A DNA stretch of 64,000 bases from Paenibacillus xylanilyticus (lineage in GTDB: Bacteria; Bacillota; Bacilli; Paenibacillales; Paenibacillaceae). The notes beneath the pieces were generated by a model. It did not search any database, was not told where the DNA came from, and worked only from the letters and a program-made list of their open reading frames with translations. Position numbers and translations under genes: made by a program. Below, piece after piece: positions 24,807 through 32,847 of this stretch. Numbering within the stretch: position 1 is the stretch's first letter; each line of letters begins with the position of its first letter. The stretch is from the NCBI RefSeq assembly GCF_013359935.1, contig NZ_JABMCB010000190.1:1-64000 (forward strand), in the 5' to 3' direction.

Positions 24807-24832
24807 CAACCTTTTCCTCCTGGAAAAGGTTG
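24807..24832 (-). terminator. Strong terminator between SASP gene and metK
   Basis: Perfect 11-bp stem CAACCTTTTCC/GGAAAAGGTTG with a 4-base loop and a run of T on the minus strand. It lies downstream of the candidate metK promoter (24848-24876). It either ends sspA-type transcripts or attenuates metK within the first 40 bases of its leader. Confidence 0.85.
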
Positions 24833-24847
24833 CATACCTCAAATGCC

Positions 24848-24876
24848 ATCTTATCGCATTTGTCAAGCCGTGTCAA
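24848..24876 (-). promoter_or_regulatory. Candidate metK promoter
   Basis: On the minus strand TTGACA (24876-24871), 17-base spacer, TAAGAT (24853-24848). Good match to sigma-A. The predicted transcript would start about ten bases before the terminator hairpin and have a leader of roughly 190 bases. Confidence 0.6.
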
Positions 24877-24899
24877 ACCAAGTCGGATAAGGAAAAACC

Positions 24900-25175
24900 T
24901 TATAATAACTGCTTTTCTGCCTGACGAATCAGCCTTTTCGTAATCTCGCCACCAACCGATCCGTTCTCACGGGAAGTCAGATGACCCCAGCCTTTGTACT
25001 GCCCATAGGAATGATCACTCACAGCTCCCAGCTCAGAACCAAACTCGGTATCTGCACCAGCAAGGGCATTTTGACCATACCCTACATTCAGACCAAACTC
25101 GGCAGCAATCTCATATTTCATCTGATCCAGCATCTGACGACTTTCCGGTACCACTCTGCGGTTGCTTCTAGCCAT
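24900..25175 (-). CDS. Small acid-soluble spore protein, alpha/beta type
   Basis: Coats and protects spore DNA from UV and heat, and is degraded by GPR protease at germination. 91 residues with the family pattern [11 protein letters not shown] (GPR cleavage region) and the C-terminal [19 protein letters not shown] block. Good GGAGG site. The linker between the two conserved blocks is longer than in typical SASPs of 60-70 residues and contains [13 protein letters not shown]. Expression in the forespore under sigma-G is expected from the family. Confidence 0.9.
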   Translation of the reverse strand: MARSNRRVVPESRQMLDQMKYEIAAEFGLNVGYGQNALAGADTEFGSELGAVSDHSYGQYKGWGHLTSRENGSVGGEITKRLIRQAEKQLL

Positions 25176-25312
25176 GATTCCTGCACCTCCGTTAATTGGT
25201 TTTGTACAATTATAGATTGAGCAGGAACCCTCATGGCTAGCCGTATAAATGTTTGTTAGAACTGGTTAATCTACACATATAAAATGAATAAAAATGCGAA
25301 TAAATGCTTATC

Positions 25313-25870
25313 CTATTTTATAGAATATCCGCCGCGAACCATGACCGTCAGACTGTACTTGTTACCATCCAATACCGTTATACCCCGTCCATCCCTTGGA
25401 AAAGAGAGCAGGTGATTGGTCGGCGCTGCCTGTCCATTCGTCAGGTCAACCCCATCCGTCAGATCAGCTACACCGTTCGTACCTTCACTGACGATCACTG
25501 CTTTGCCGCTGCGTACAATGAACTCCGCGCCAGAGGCACCGATCAGCTGTTGACCCGGCTTCACGGTAACAATCTCTACCGCATCAGATGCTCCAGATAC
25601 CACTGGTGGAAGCGAGGTATCACCACCTGTGCTACCTGTCCCGGTAGAGCCGCTATTATTGCCAGCGGAGCTTCCCGTTCCGGCATTAGCACCTCCGTTT
25701 AAAGCCTTTTGAATTTGTTGATCTACATAACTCTTCGTCACAACTGGATCATCCGCTGTCCCTGGTTGAATGGTTCCTGCACCTATAGCTGTGTTGCTGT
25801 ATACAGATCCAACCCACACGCCAACACCGATAGCCAGCGCTGCTAGGGATACTTTCATATAAGGTTTCAT
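25313..25870 (-). CDS. Secreted or membrane-anchored protein, unknown function
   Basis: 185 residues. N-terminal hydrophobic segment (VSLAALAIGVGVWVGSVY) acting as signal or anchor. A VTKSYVDQQIQKAL helical motif follows, then a Gly/Ser/Thr-rich linker (about 60-85) and a C-terminal domain with VEIVTVKPGQQLIGASGAEFIVRSG. No catalytic motif seen. The layout (anchor, flexible linker, small domain) fits an envelope protein, as do its neighbours. Function unknown. Confidence 0.6.
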   Translation of the reverse strand: MKPYMKVSLAALAIGVGVWVGSVYSNTAIGAGTIQPGTADDPVVTKSYVDQQIQKALNGGANAGTGSSAGNNSGSTGTGSTGGDTSLPPVVSGASDAVEIVTVKPGQQLIGASGAEFIVRSGKAVIVSEGTNGVADLTDGVDLTNGQAAPTNHLLSFPRDGRGITVLDGNKYSLTVMVRGGYSIK

Positions 25871-25937
25871 TGCTTATTTCCTCCTCTGGTAATCTATCTA
25901 TTATTTACTATAGAGAAAAATACCCAGTGCGACAAGC

Positions 25938-25973
25938 AAAACCTCGCTCCCATTGATCTGGAAACGAGGTTTT
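25938..25973. terminator. Hairpin after the 26008-28599 gene
   Basis: AAAACCTCG (25938-25946) and CGAGGTTTT (25965-25973) form a 9-bp stem whose own arms end in T on both strands. Weak bidirectional terminator. Confidence 0.6.
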
Positions 25974-26007
25974 CTAGTGGCATTATCCGAGATAATTGGT
26001 TCGGAGC

Positions 26008-28599
26008 TTACCTAAAATCTTCTGGTTCTTCCTTTGGAAACTTGGACATATCGTATCCGTATCCTTGCTCGGCCAGCCGAATACGCTGTCCCTGGAACTG
26101 GTCATATACGGATAAGCGATAGGAACCACCACGCATTTTCTCGAAGAAGCTGTCTTCAATACTCCAACTTAATGTTTGGTTGGTACCCGTTTTTAGATCC
26201 GTTCCTATGGTCAGTTCTTTCTCAAATGTTTTACCAGCCTGATCGGTCAATGTAAGAATGAGTTTGTGTTCGTTCTCACCCATCTCAATCTCTTCGTTAC
26301 GCGACAAGCTGTAATTCATCTCTACCTGAACTGACGAACTGCCTGCCAGATATGCACGCACACTGTTCGCAGTGAAGGTATATGGATAGAGATCAATATT
26401 CGTTAATGTGCCCAATACATTAATGGACATTGGCGGCACCTCAAAGGCCAGTGCATTCACGTAGGCAGTTGCCTCTCCATCACCTGTAACAAACTTACTA
26501 TCCGCAATGCCCTCTCCTACAATCAGACGCATATCCGAGAAGGTGCCTGATTTCGGAACCTTGGCCCAGAACGTAACAATCGACTTTTGCCCAGGTCCAG
26601 GTAATCGTTCAGATTGTTTGGCGGTTGCTCGATAATATTGACTGTCCGAGGTTTTGAAGTATCCAACCAGCTTGCCAAGACCGCTCTGACGGAGCGATTT
26701 ATTGGTCATCTCGAATTCGGTATACACAATATCTGATGAAGTGCCCGGATAACGAATGGTTCTTCGCACGCCCATCTCCGTCTCTTTATCTGCTGTACCA
26801 GACGTATATGTCTTGCCTGTGCCTACATAAGAAATCGGCTGAATCAGCCCTGATGTATTCAACGTAATCCATTCATTTGTTTCTTCTTCACTAACTTTCT
26901 CAATTAAACTTACCTCCAGTCGGCTCATTCGAAGCTCAGAAGGAATCTTGGTTAGCAGATAGGCTTCCGTTGTCATACCCGCTCCCAACAATTTGCCGCT
27001 CTGTGTATAGATTAGCTTCTTATCTCCATCAACTTGAGCGGAGTCAATGGTAAACATAGCTTCCAGCTCAGGTAGCTGTACTGTTTTAGTACCTGCATTA
27101 CGAATGGTTACTTTGGCTGCGACAATGTCACTGTCCAACCAAGGCAGGCGCTGTAAAGACCCTAGAGAAACACCAAAGGTTCCTTTATTGTTTTTGACCA
27201 CACTTTCTGTAGTTAATCCATCACCACTGGAAACAGCTTGTGGAATGGCATAAACGCCTACTGGGTAGGAAAATTCAAAGCTATTAGATGGAGTCGTTGA
27301 TTCCGTGCTTTCACTTTTATTCATCGGACTCATCGCATACAGCTTGATCTTGCTCGTATCTCCGTCTCCCTGCAGACTCGTATTAAGCTTGATCGTTTTA
27401 ATATCTCCAGGATTCAGCTTCAGAGCATCCAATGCTTTTGTTTCTATTGGATATACTGTTCCATCTGCAGTACGGACCTCAAATGTATATGTTGGTACTT
27501 TGATCGCTTTCTTACCTTCATTCTTAAGCACCAGTTGCATGTTGAGATCGTATGCTGCATCATCTACTCGTACCTTGGCAGACTCTAGAAGTGTGGACAA
27601 CCGTTGACCTTCAACCGATATGATATTCGGCTGATTCGCAGCCACCTCTACGTTCGTTTTACTGGCTTCTGGCAGTTGTAATGCAACTACAGGTAAAACC
27701 GTTTTCTCCTCGCCCTGTTCTTCAACTAGAAGGAGTTCAGATTTTTGCAGTTTAACTGAAGTTGGCAGTGATGCCATCAAACTGAGAGCTTTATTCGCCT
27801 GAGCCTGAATGCTCACGCTTGTACTATCCTTATCTGGAGTAAGCGGATAATTTGTTCCACTTGGTGTTCGCAGAATCCATTTGATGTTCGGATTTTCAAG
27901 CAATTTGTAACTAATATTGTTCAAATTCACACCAATTTTCACATACTGATTCTTATCTTCCCCTGGAAACACCTTAATACCAGCGACCTTTACCTTTACA
28001 GCTGAGTCACTAAGTCGAACGGTTTTTGTTTTCCCTACGGGTGTTGTAATGCTATAGGAAGCGGGCACATTGAACTTACCCAGCGTTCGTTCATAGTTCG
28101 CATGACTGAAATCCCATTTAACGATTAGAAAGTTCAGGTCGCTCAGCTTTACTTCACGTCCAACTTTCATAACGTACGTCAGATCTACGGTTGATCCAGG
28201 AGCAACGGTTTTCTTCTCCTGATCCTTCGCAATCAGTTTTGGTGAGAAGAGCGTTCCACCTTTCGTTTTCACTTTGCTCCAGTAATCCAGCATCATCATT
28301 GGCGTGCTGTCATTATTTTTATAAGTTAATGTATACGTAACCACGTTGCCATCATCTTGAGACAGGATATTTACATCTGTTAGCTTTACGGTGCTGCGTG
28401 AAGTAACTTTAACAGGGGATAAGTTACTTAATGTATGTACAGTCTTGTTCGTTGTAGTTGTCACTTTCTTCGTTGAGCTGCTGTTTGAACTGTTGGCCGA
28501 CGTTTTATTGGTTGTGCTCGCTGCCATTGCAATCCCAGCGGTTGAGCTAATCAACAAGGTGCTCGCGAGCAAACTTACAAACAATTTTCTTTGATTCAC
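26008..28599 (-). CDS. Large secreted protein, unknown function
   Basis: 863 residues from a GTG at 28599 with GGGAGG seven bases upstream (an ATG at 28614 overlaps that site). The signal peptide (RKLFVSLLASTLLISSTAGIAMA) is followed by a Ser/Thr/Asn-rich segment. Then come several beta-sandwich-like domains with recurring phrases such as VTYTLTYKNNDS, MQLVLKNEGKKAIKVPTYTFEVR and AKVTIRNAGTKTVQLPELEAMF. These resemble domains that bind or mimic cell-surface Ig-like repeats. There are no SLH repeats and no sorting motif. It sits between SLH genes and may be a surface or matrix protein. Not assigned to a family. Confidence 0.65.
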   Translation of the reverse strand: MNQRKLFVSLLASTLLISSTAGIAMAASTTNKTSANSSNSSSTKKVTTTTNKTVHTLSNLSPVKVTSRSTVKLTDVNILSQDDGNVVTYTLTYKNNDSTPMMMLDYWSKVKTKGGTLFSPKLIAKDQEKKTVAPGSTVDLTYVMKVGREVKLSDLNFLIVKWDFSHANYERTLGKFNVPASYSITTPVGKTKTVRLSDSAVKVKVAGIKVFPGEDKNQYVKIGVNLNNISYKLLENPNIKWILRTPSGTNYPLTPDKDSTSVSIQAQANKALSLMASLPTSVKLQKSELLLVEEQGEEKTVLPVVALQLPEASKTNVEVAANQPNIISVEGQRLSTLLESAKVRVDDAAYDLNMQLVLKNEGKKAIKVPTYTFEVRTADGTVYPIETKALDALKLNPGDIKTIKLNTSLQGDGDTSKIKLYAMSPMNKSESTESTTPSNSFEFSYPVGVYAIPQAVSSGDGLTTESVVKNNKGTFGVSLGSLQRLPWLDSDIVAAKVTIRNAGTKTVQLPELEAMFTIDSAQVDGDKKLIYTQSGKLLGAGMTTEAYLLTKIPSELRMSRLEVSLIEKVSEEETNEWITLNTSGLIQPISYVGTGKTYTSGTADKETEMGVRRTIRYPGTSSDIVYTEFEMTNKSLRQSGLGKLVGYFKTSDSQYYRATAKQSERLPGPGQKSIVTFWAKVPKSGTFSDMRLIVGEGIADSKFVTGDGEATAYVNALAFEVPPMSINVLGTLTNIDLYPYTFTANSVRAYLAGSSSVQVEMNYSLSRNEEIEMGENEHKLILTLTDQAGKTFEKELTIGTDLKTGTNQTLSWSIEDSFFEKMRGGSYRLSVYDQFQGQRIRLAEQGYGYDMSKFPKEEPEDFR

Positions 28600-28742
28600 T
28601 TCCAAACCTCCCATAAGTTGCTTGTTGCACTTATAGTATAAACGTTTAATAGGGAAAGAAAGTTACGATGTTGTTGTGTTTAGTCTCCTGAATTAAACCA
28701 TACAACTTAATAGGATATCGTGAATAATTTTCGGAAAACAAA

Positions 28743-28777
28743 AAACCAATCCAACATATAAAATGTTGGATTGGTTT
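28743..28777 (-). terminator. Very strong terminator of the S-layer-type gene
   Basis: Perfect 15-bp stem (28743-28757 with 28763-28777), loop of five, T-rich on the minus strand. A strong terminator fits a highly expressed gene. Confidence 0.88.
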
Positions 28778-28790
28778 AAGGAAATTTAGA

Positions 28791-31712
28791 TTAGTTCGTC
28801 GCTTTTACACTTGCATAGAAGTTTTCAGCAGGGTTGTTATTAGTATCAGTTACGAACGAACCAGTAGCGTTGTTAACCAGTTCAACTTCTACCAATTGGC
28901 CAGCATTTACTGCTTTTTCAAGAGTCAGAGTCAATACTCTATTAGTAGCAGAAGCAGCTGTAACATTAACTTTAGTTCCGTCTACAGTTACATTGTAAGC
29001 AGCTGGTGTAAAGTTAGATTTCACATTTTCAGTGAATTTCAATGTTACTGCTGTACCACTTGCAAGGATTGCATTAGTAGCATCTTTATCGAATACTGGT
29101 TTGATACCATCCAGTACAGAAGTAGAGAATGCTTTGAGTTTGCGGCCAACAGAGTCAGCAGAAGTAATATCATCTTGAGCTACAGTCGCCAAAGTTACGC
29201 CAGAGTTGTAAGCGATAGCTTTGTCTTTCGCGAAAGTGAACTCAACAACAGTATTACCATCTACTACAGATTGGTTAGTAATGTTGAAGTCGGACTCTTC
29301 ATTCAAATTAGTGAATTTAAAGTCAGATTTATTTACGAATGTCAATTCGCCTTTAAATTTAACTTCAACTTTGTTTTGAGCTTTTGCATATACTGAATCA
29401 GTAACTACTTCAACAGTAGATGTTGTTTGGCTACCGAAAGTTACAGTAGTACCATCCACAAAGTTACCGTTAGTATCAGCAACGTTAACTACACGCAGAG
29501 CAGTAGCTGTGTTCAGATCTTTCACATCATCTTTAGAAACTGTCAACAATACTGTATTAGCATTGTACAATTGTACTGTAGTAGAAGATGTTGGGAAAGG
29601 TTTGTAAGTAGCGCCAGTCACAACATAATCATATTTGTTAACATCGAGTGCGTTACCGTTACCCGAAGTTGCTACAGATCTATTGAATTGTACATAAACT
29701 TGATATTCGTTGTTCGCTGTATCATCGTTGTACCATGCAGCACTTGCTTCCAACGCACCAGTTTGTGTAAGAGAGAATGGTACGGATTGAGGAATAATTG
29801 TGTTACCAATAGCTGCTTGGTCACGTACTCCGGAAACTTCAAGAGTGTAGTTACCAGCTGGCAAAGTTCCACCAACAGAAGTAAGCACTACTTTAGTTTC
29901 ATCAACTTTACCGTTTTTGTCTACAGCATATTTAGGAGCTACAGAAGGGTTACCTTTAGTAGTGAATCCTTTACCAGTGTAGATTTTACCAGCAGAGTCT
30001 TTCAGAACATAGTTCTCAACTTTATTGTAATCATCAGTGCTGATTTTCTCGGAGAATTCAACAGTCAATTCTGTTTTACCATCAACAGTTTTAGATGTAA
30101 CACCAGAAACTGTTGGACGAATTGTGTCAAGTTCAGGAGTCACTTTTGCGTTACGATCAGCAGAGTTGTTACTGTAATCTGTAACACCGTTCAAGTATAC
30201 TGTGGACTCACCCAAGCTCAGACGGTTAGCATCAGAGAATGTCAATGTTACAACGTTATCTTTGATAGATACAGTTGCACTTTTGTTGCTAGAAGTTTGA
30301 TAAGCGCTGGATACAGACTTAACTGGCTCATTAAATTCTACAACAACTTTCTTAAGATCGTTGGTAGTAATTTTAGTGATTTCTGGAGCAGTTGTATCTT
30401 CAGCGATTGTGAATTTAGTTTCAGCAGTTGCTGTGCTAAATCCAGCGAAATCTTTGATTCCGGAAACTGTCAAAGTATGTTCTCCAACAGGAAGATCAGT
30501 TGTAATGAAAGCTACGTTAGGGTATGTGTATTTAACATAACCAGAAATAGCAGTTCCATTAACTTTGTAGTTAGCCAAGTTTGAAGCAGTTGCAGCCGTT
30601 ACAGGCTCAGAGAACTCAACACGAAGTGCTTTTGTTCCAAGACCTTGAACAGATTTAACTTCTGGCAATTGAGTATCTACTGCAGTGAATTTAACTGTCT
30701 CATCGAAAGTTTTAGTTCCAGTAGCATTTTTAACACCTTTAACTACAAGGTTAGTGTCTCTTTGTTGTGGCAGAACCCCTGCAGATTCTTCAACAAGAAG
30801 TGTTACTGTCTTCTTGTCAGCAGACAAAGTTGCGGATTCAAATGTACGACCGCTCACAGTGTAGTTTGCAGTGTTTTCAGCTGTAGTAGCATCAACTTCA
30901 CCATCAAACTTCACAACGAGTTCTTTGTAGTTGCTAGCTGTAGCACTTTCAATTTTAGTTGCTGCAGTTACTACATAAGTAACTTTCTCAGTGAACTCTT
31001 TATCTTTGTAAGAGAATTTCACTTCAGTTTCTTTGTTAGCTTCGAGAGCTTTATCCAAAGTTACTTTTACAGTTTCGCCATCGCTGATTTTGAACTCAAC
31101 TACTTTACCAGCTTCGGATACTGTGTAAGATTCTACTTTCAAGCTTTGAGCTTGATCGATAGAGTAAGCTGCGCCTACCAACAATTCACGGGAAGCGTTA
31201 GCGCCAAAGTTAGCGTTAGCGTCGATCAGACCAGCGTTGATCGCTGCTTGAACATAACCTTTAGCCCATGCTGCTGCGCTGTTGTTAGTTTCAGTTGGGA
31301 TTTCCAGGTCCAGTGCACGAGTCAGGATTGTAGCCATCTCAGCGATAGTTACTTTACCGTTGAAGTCGAAGATTTTCTTCTCAACGTTTTTACCTTCCAT
31401 GATGCCTGCAGCTGTTACTGCTTCAATGTAAGGAGCAGCCCAGTTTTTAGCGTTGTAGTTTTTGTCGTTGTAAGAGTACACACCAGTGATCTCTTTCAAG
31501 CCGAGCAATTTAGTGATAACTTTCGCGAACTCAGCGCGAGTCATCTCTTTGTCCAGACCAGCTGTGCCATCTGGGTAACCGTTGAAGATACCTTTAGCTT
31601 TCAATGCATCAAATTGTTGTTGTGGTGTAACTGCTGTATCACCGAATGCTACAGATGCAAACATCGAGAATGCCATTGCTGTAGACAAAGCGACGGATAA
31701 AATTTTCTTCAT
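28791..31712 (-). CDS. Main S-layer-type protein with N-terminal SLH repeats
   Basis: About 973 residues from MKKILSVALSTAMAFSMFASVAFGD (signal peptide, cleavage after AFG/GD). The ATG at 31712 is preceded by AAGGAGGAG. The open frame continues 36 codons upstream without need. Three SLH-like units lie at about 30-185 (GIFNGYPDGTAGLDKEMTRAEFAKVITKLLGL and two weaker copies). They are followed by a long series of SbsC/Big-like beta domains (AVDTQLPEVKSVQGLGTKALRVEFSEPV and similar). Codon use is strongly biased, the leader is long, and the terminator is the strongest in the window, all expected for an abundant S-layer protein. Anchors are N-terminal here but C-terminal in the two neighbouring SLH proteins. 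Confidence 0.85.
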   Translation of the reverse strand: MKKILSVALSTAMAFSMFASVAFGDTAVTPQQQFDALKAKGIFNGYPDGTAGLDKEMTRAEFAKVITKLLGLKEITGVYSYNDKNYNAKNWAAPYIEAVTAAGIMEGKNVEKKIFDFNGKVTIAEMATILTRALDLEIPTETNNSAAAWAKGYVQAAINAGLIDANANFGANASRELLVGAAYSIDQAQSLKVESYTVSEAGKVVEFKISDGETVKVTLDKALEANKETEVKFSYKDKEFTEKVTYVVTAATKIESATASNYKELVVKFDGEVDATTAENTANYTVSGRTFESATLSADKKTVTLLVEESAGVLPQQRDTNLVVKGVKNATGTKTFDETVKFTAVDTQLPEVKSVQGLGTKALRVEFSEPVTAATASNLANYKVNGTAISGYVKYTYPNVAFITTDLPVGEHTLTVSGIKDFAGFSTATAETKFTIAEDTTAPEITKITTNDLKKVVVEFNEPVKSVSSAYQTSSNKSATVSIKDNVVTLTFSDANRLSLGESTVYLNGVTDYSNNSADRNAKVTPELDTIRPTVSGVTSKTVDGKTELTVEFSEKISTDDYNKVENYVLKDSAGKIYTGKGFTTKGNPSVAPKYAVDKNGKVDETKVVLTSVGGTLPAGNYTLEVSGVRDQAAIGNTIIPQSVPFSLTQTGALEASAAWYNDDTANNEYQVYVQFNRSVATSGNGNALDVNKYDYVVTGATYKPFPTSSTTVQLYNANTVLLTVSKDDVKDLNTATALRVVNVADTNGNFVDGTTVTFGSQTTSTVEVVTDSVYAKAQNKVEVKFKGELTFVNKSDFKFTNLNEESDFNITNQSVVDGNTVVEFTFAKDKAIAYNSGVTLATVAQDDITSADSVGRKLKAFSTSVLDGIKPVFDKDATNAILASGTAVTLKFTENVKSNFTPAAYNVTVDGTKVNVTAASATNRVLTLTLEKAVNAGQLVEVELVNNATGSFVTDTNNNPAENFYASVKATN

Positions 31713-31922
31713 AACCTTTTTTTCTCCTCCTTGGGCGTTCATAACATGGGAATTTTCTTTAATAGGGTCGCTCGTGTTTCTCATTCTATTGTCGCACCCC
31801 CTTTCCAGAGTCATGAGCAAGTTAATATAAATGATGTCTGTGAGCTTATCACAGAAACTTGTAAACTAGAGTAATAATAGAACCATACGAAAATAGAGTA
31901 GTTTCCTAATCCTACCTTACGT

Positions 31923-31951
31923 ATTATACAATGGGTCTCTCTTGTCGTAAA
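31923..31951 (-). promoter_or_regulatory. Candidate S-layer gene promoter
   Basis: On the minus strand TTTACG (31951-31946), 17 bases, perfect TATAAT (31928-31923). Confidence 0.6.
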
Positions 31952-32257
31952 GCAATTTTTTCTAATAAATAGACAAGATTCTTCACGAGGTCATTCTTGG
32001 TAAGAGGCCCAATGTTTTTGACTCTACATCTTAAACGCAGCAGATTTCAAAAAGTTGCGGATTCTTCAAAAAAAGTTTTGAACTTATTTATGTATTGGTA
32101 CGGTGCGGGCCGGAGAAGGTCCAAAACGGTTGAAGCATCATCATTTCAGCAGCTTGCATTCCATTAGTATGTGTTTTCTCTGATGCAGACGTTTATTTAT
32201 ACCCTTTATTTCCCTCCATGAAGCGACAATTTGTATGATATGTAAAAAAAATAAAAA

Positions 32258-32275
32258 GCACCCCTACAGGGATGC
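32258..32275 (-). terminator. Terminator of the gene at 32301-32642
   Basis: GCACCCCTACAGGGATGC forms a short GC-rich stem followed on the minus strand by TTTTTATTTTTTTT. It is 25 bases after the stop codon. Confidence 0.8.
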
Positions 32276-32300
32276 CTTAAGTAATTCCTCGTTCTATGGC

Positions 32301-32642
32301 TTAACGAATTTTCATCGCAAGATCAATAATTTGAGCACGCATTTTGGGATCACTGTTCAATTTCAGATACATATCGTCAATGGCCAAACGGTTCTCCCGG
32401 TATGTCTTCTCATGCTTCATGGTGGTATGAGACCATTCAATCAATTCATTCTCAGCCAGCACCAATTGGTTATATGCATCATGGAAGCCAGTCGTCTGTA
32501 CGAGCCCTTCCATAACCTCTTGAGAGATTTCTTGCGTCTTGCGTGTATCTTCCAGCTTTTTCTCCAGAATGACTGCCTGCTTCTCGAACTGTGTCTTTGC
32601 CTTCATGTAGCCCAGCTGGGCCTTCGAATAAATCGGTTTCAT
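32301..32642 (-). CDS. Small helical protein, unknown function
   Basis: 113 residues, almost entirely charged helix with heptad-like spacing (QFEKQAVILEKKLEDTRKTQEISQEVMEGL), no signal peptide. Own ribosome-binding site (AGAGGG) and terminator. It lies between two SLH genes but appears cytoplasmic. No family recognised. Confidence 0.6.
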   Translation of the reverse strand: MKPIYSKAQLGYMKAKTQFEKQAVILEKKLEDTRKTQEISQEVMEGLVQTTGFHDAYNQLVLAENELIEWSHTTMKHEKTYRENRLAIDDMYLKLNSDPKMRAQIIDLAMKIR

Positions 32643-32785
32643 TAGCTAACTTCACCCTCTAGATCATTGTGTATTTACCGTTATTGTATCTTAAACTCTA
32701 GCAAATTACAAAAATAGTTATTGGTAAAAAACATCTTTCTTCTATTATAAAAGTGTTCTTTTGCCGTTTCCTTTACATTCAAAAA

Positions 32786-32815
32786 GACCCGCCCCTTTAG
32801 CACAAGGGACAGGTC
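32786..32815 (-). terminator. Terminator of the 32848-36732 gene
   Basis: GACCCGCCCCTTT (32786-32798) pairs imperfectly with AAGGGACAGGTC (32804-32815). Five T follow on the minus strand. Confidence 0.75.
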
Positions 32816-32847
32816 CTTCCAATAATGCATAAATGGACTTGGATGAA

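Larger units (their letters stand above)
31713..32300 (-). other. Long leader of the S-layer-type gene
   Basis: 588 bases without a gene. The promoter at 31923-31951 predicts a leader of about 200 bases. A CTGTGA/TCACAG hairpin is near 31840-31856. Several AT-rich stretches lie upstream and a terminator for the gene at 32301-32642 is at its far end. Long leaders are typical of S-layer genes, where they stabilise the mRNA. Confidence 0.6.

Noticed and set aside
24645..24899. SAM-I (S-box) riboswitch upstream of metK
   Set aside because: The conserved S-box core (AGAGNGGNGGAGGGA and AACCGGCAACC-type blocks) is not present.
29427..31700. Long plus-strand ORFs opposite the S-layer-type gene (385 and 351 residues)
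   Set aside because: They mirror the biased codon use of the real gene; Cys/Phe/Ser-rich products without start signals.
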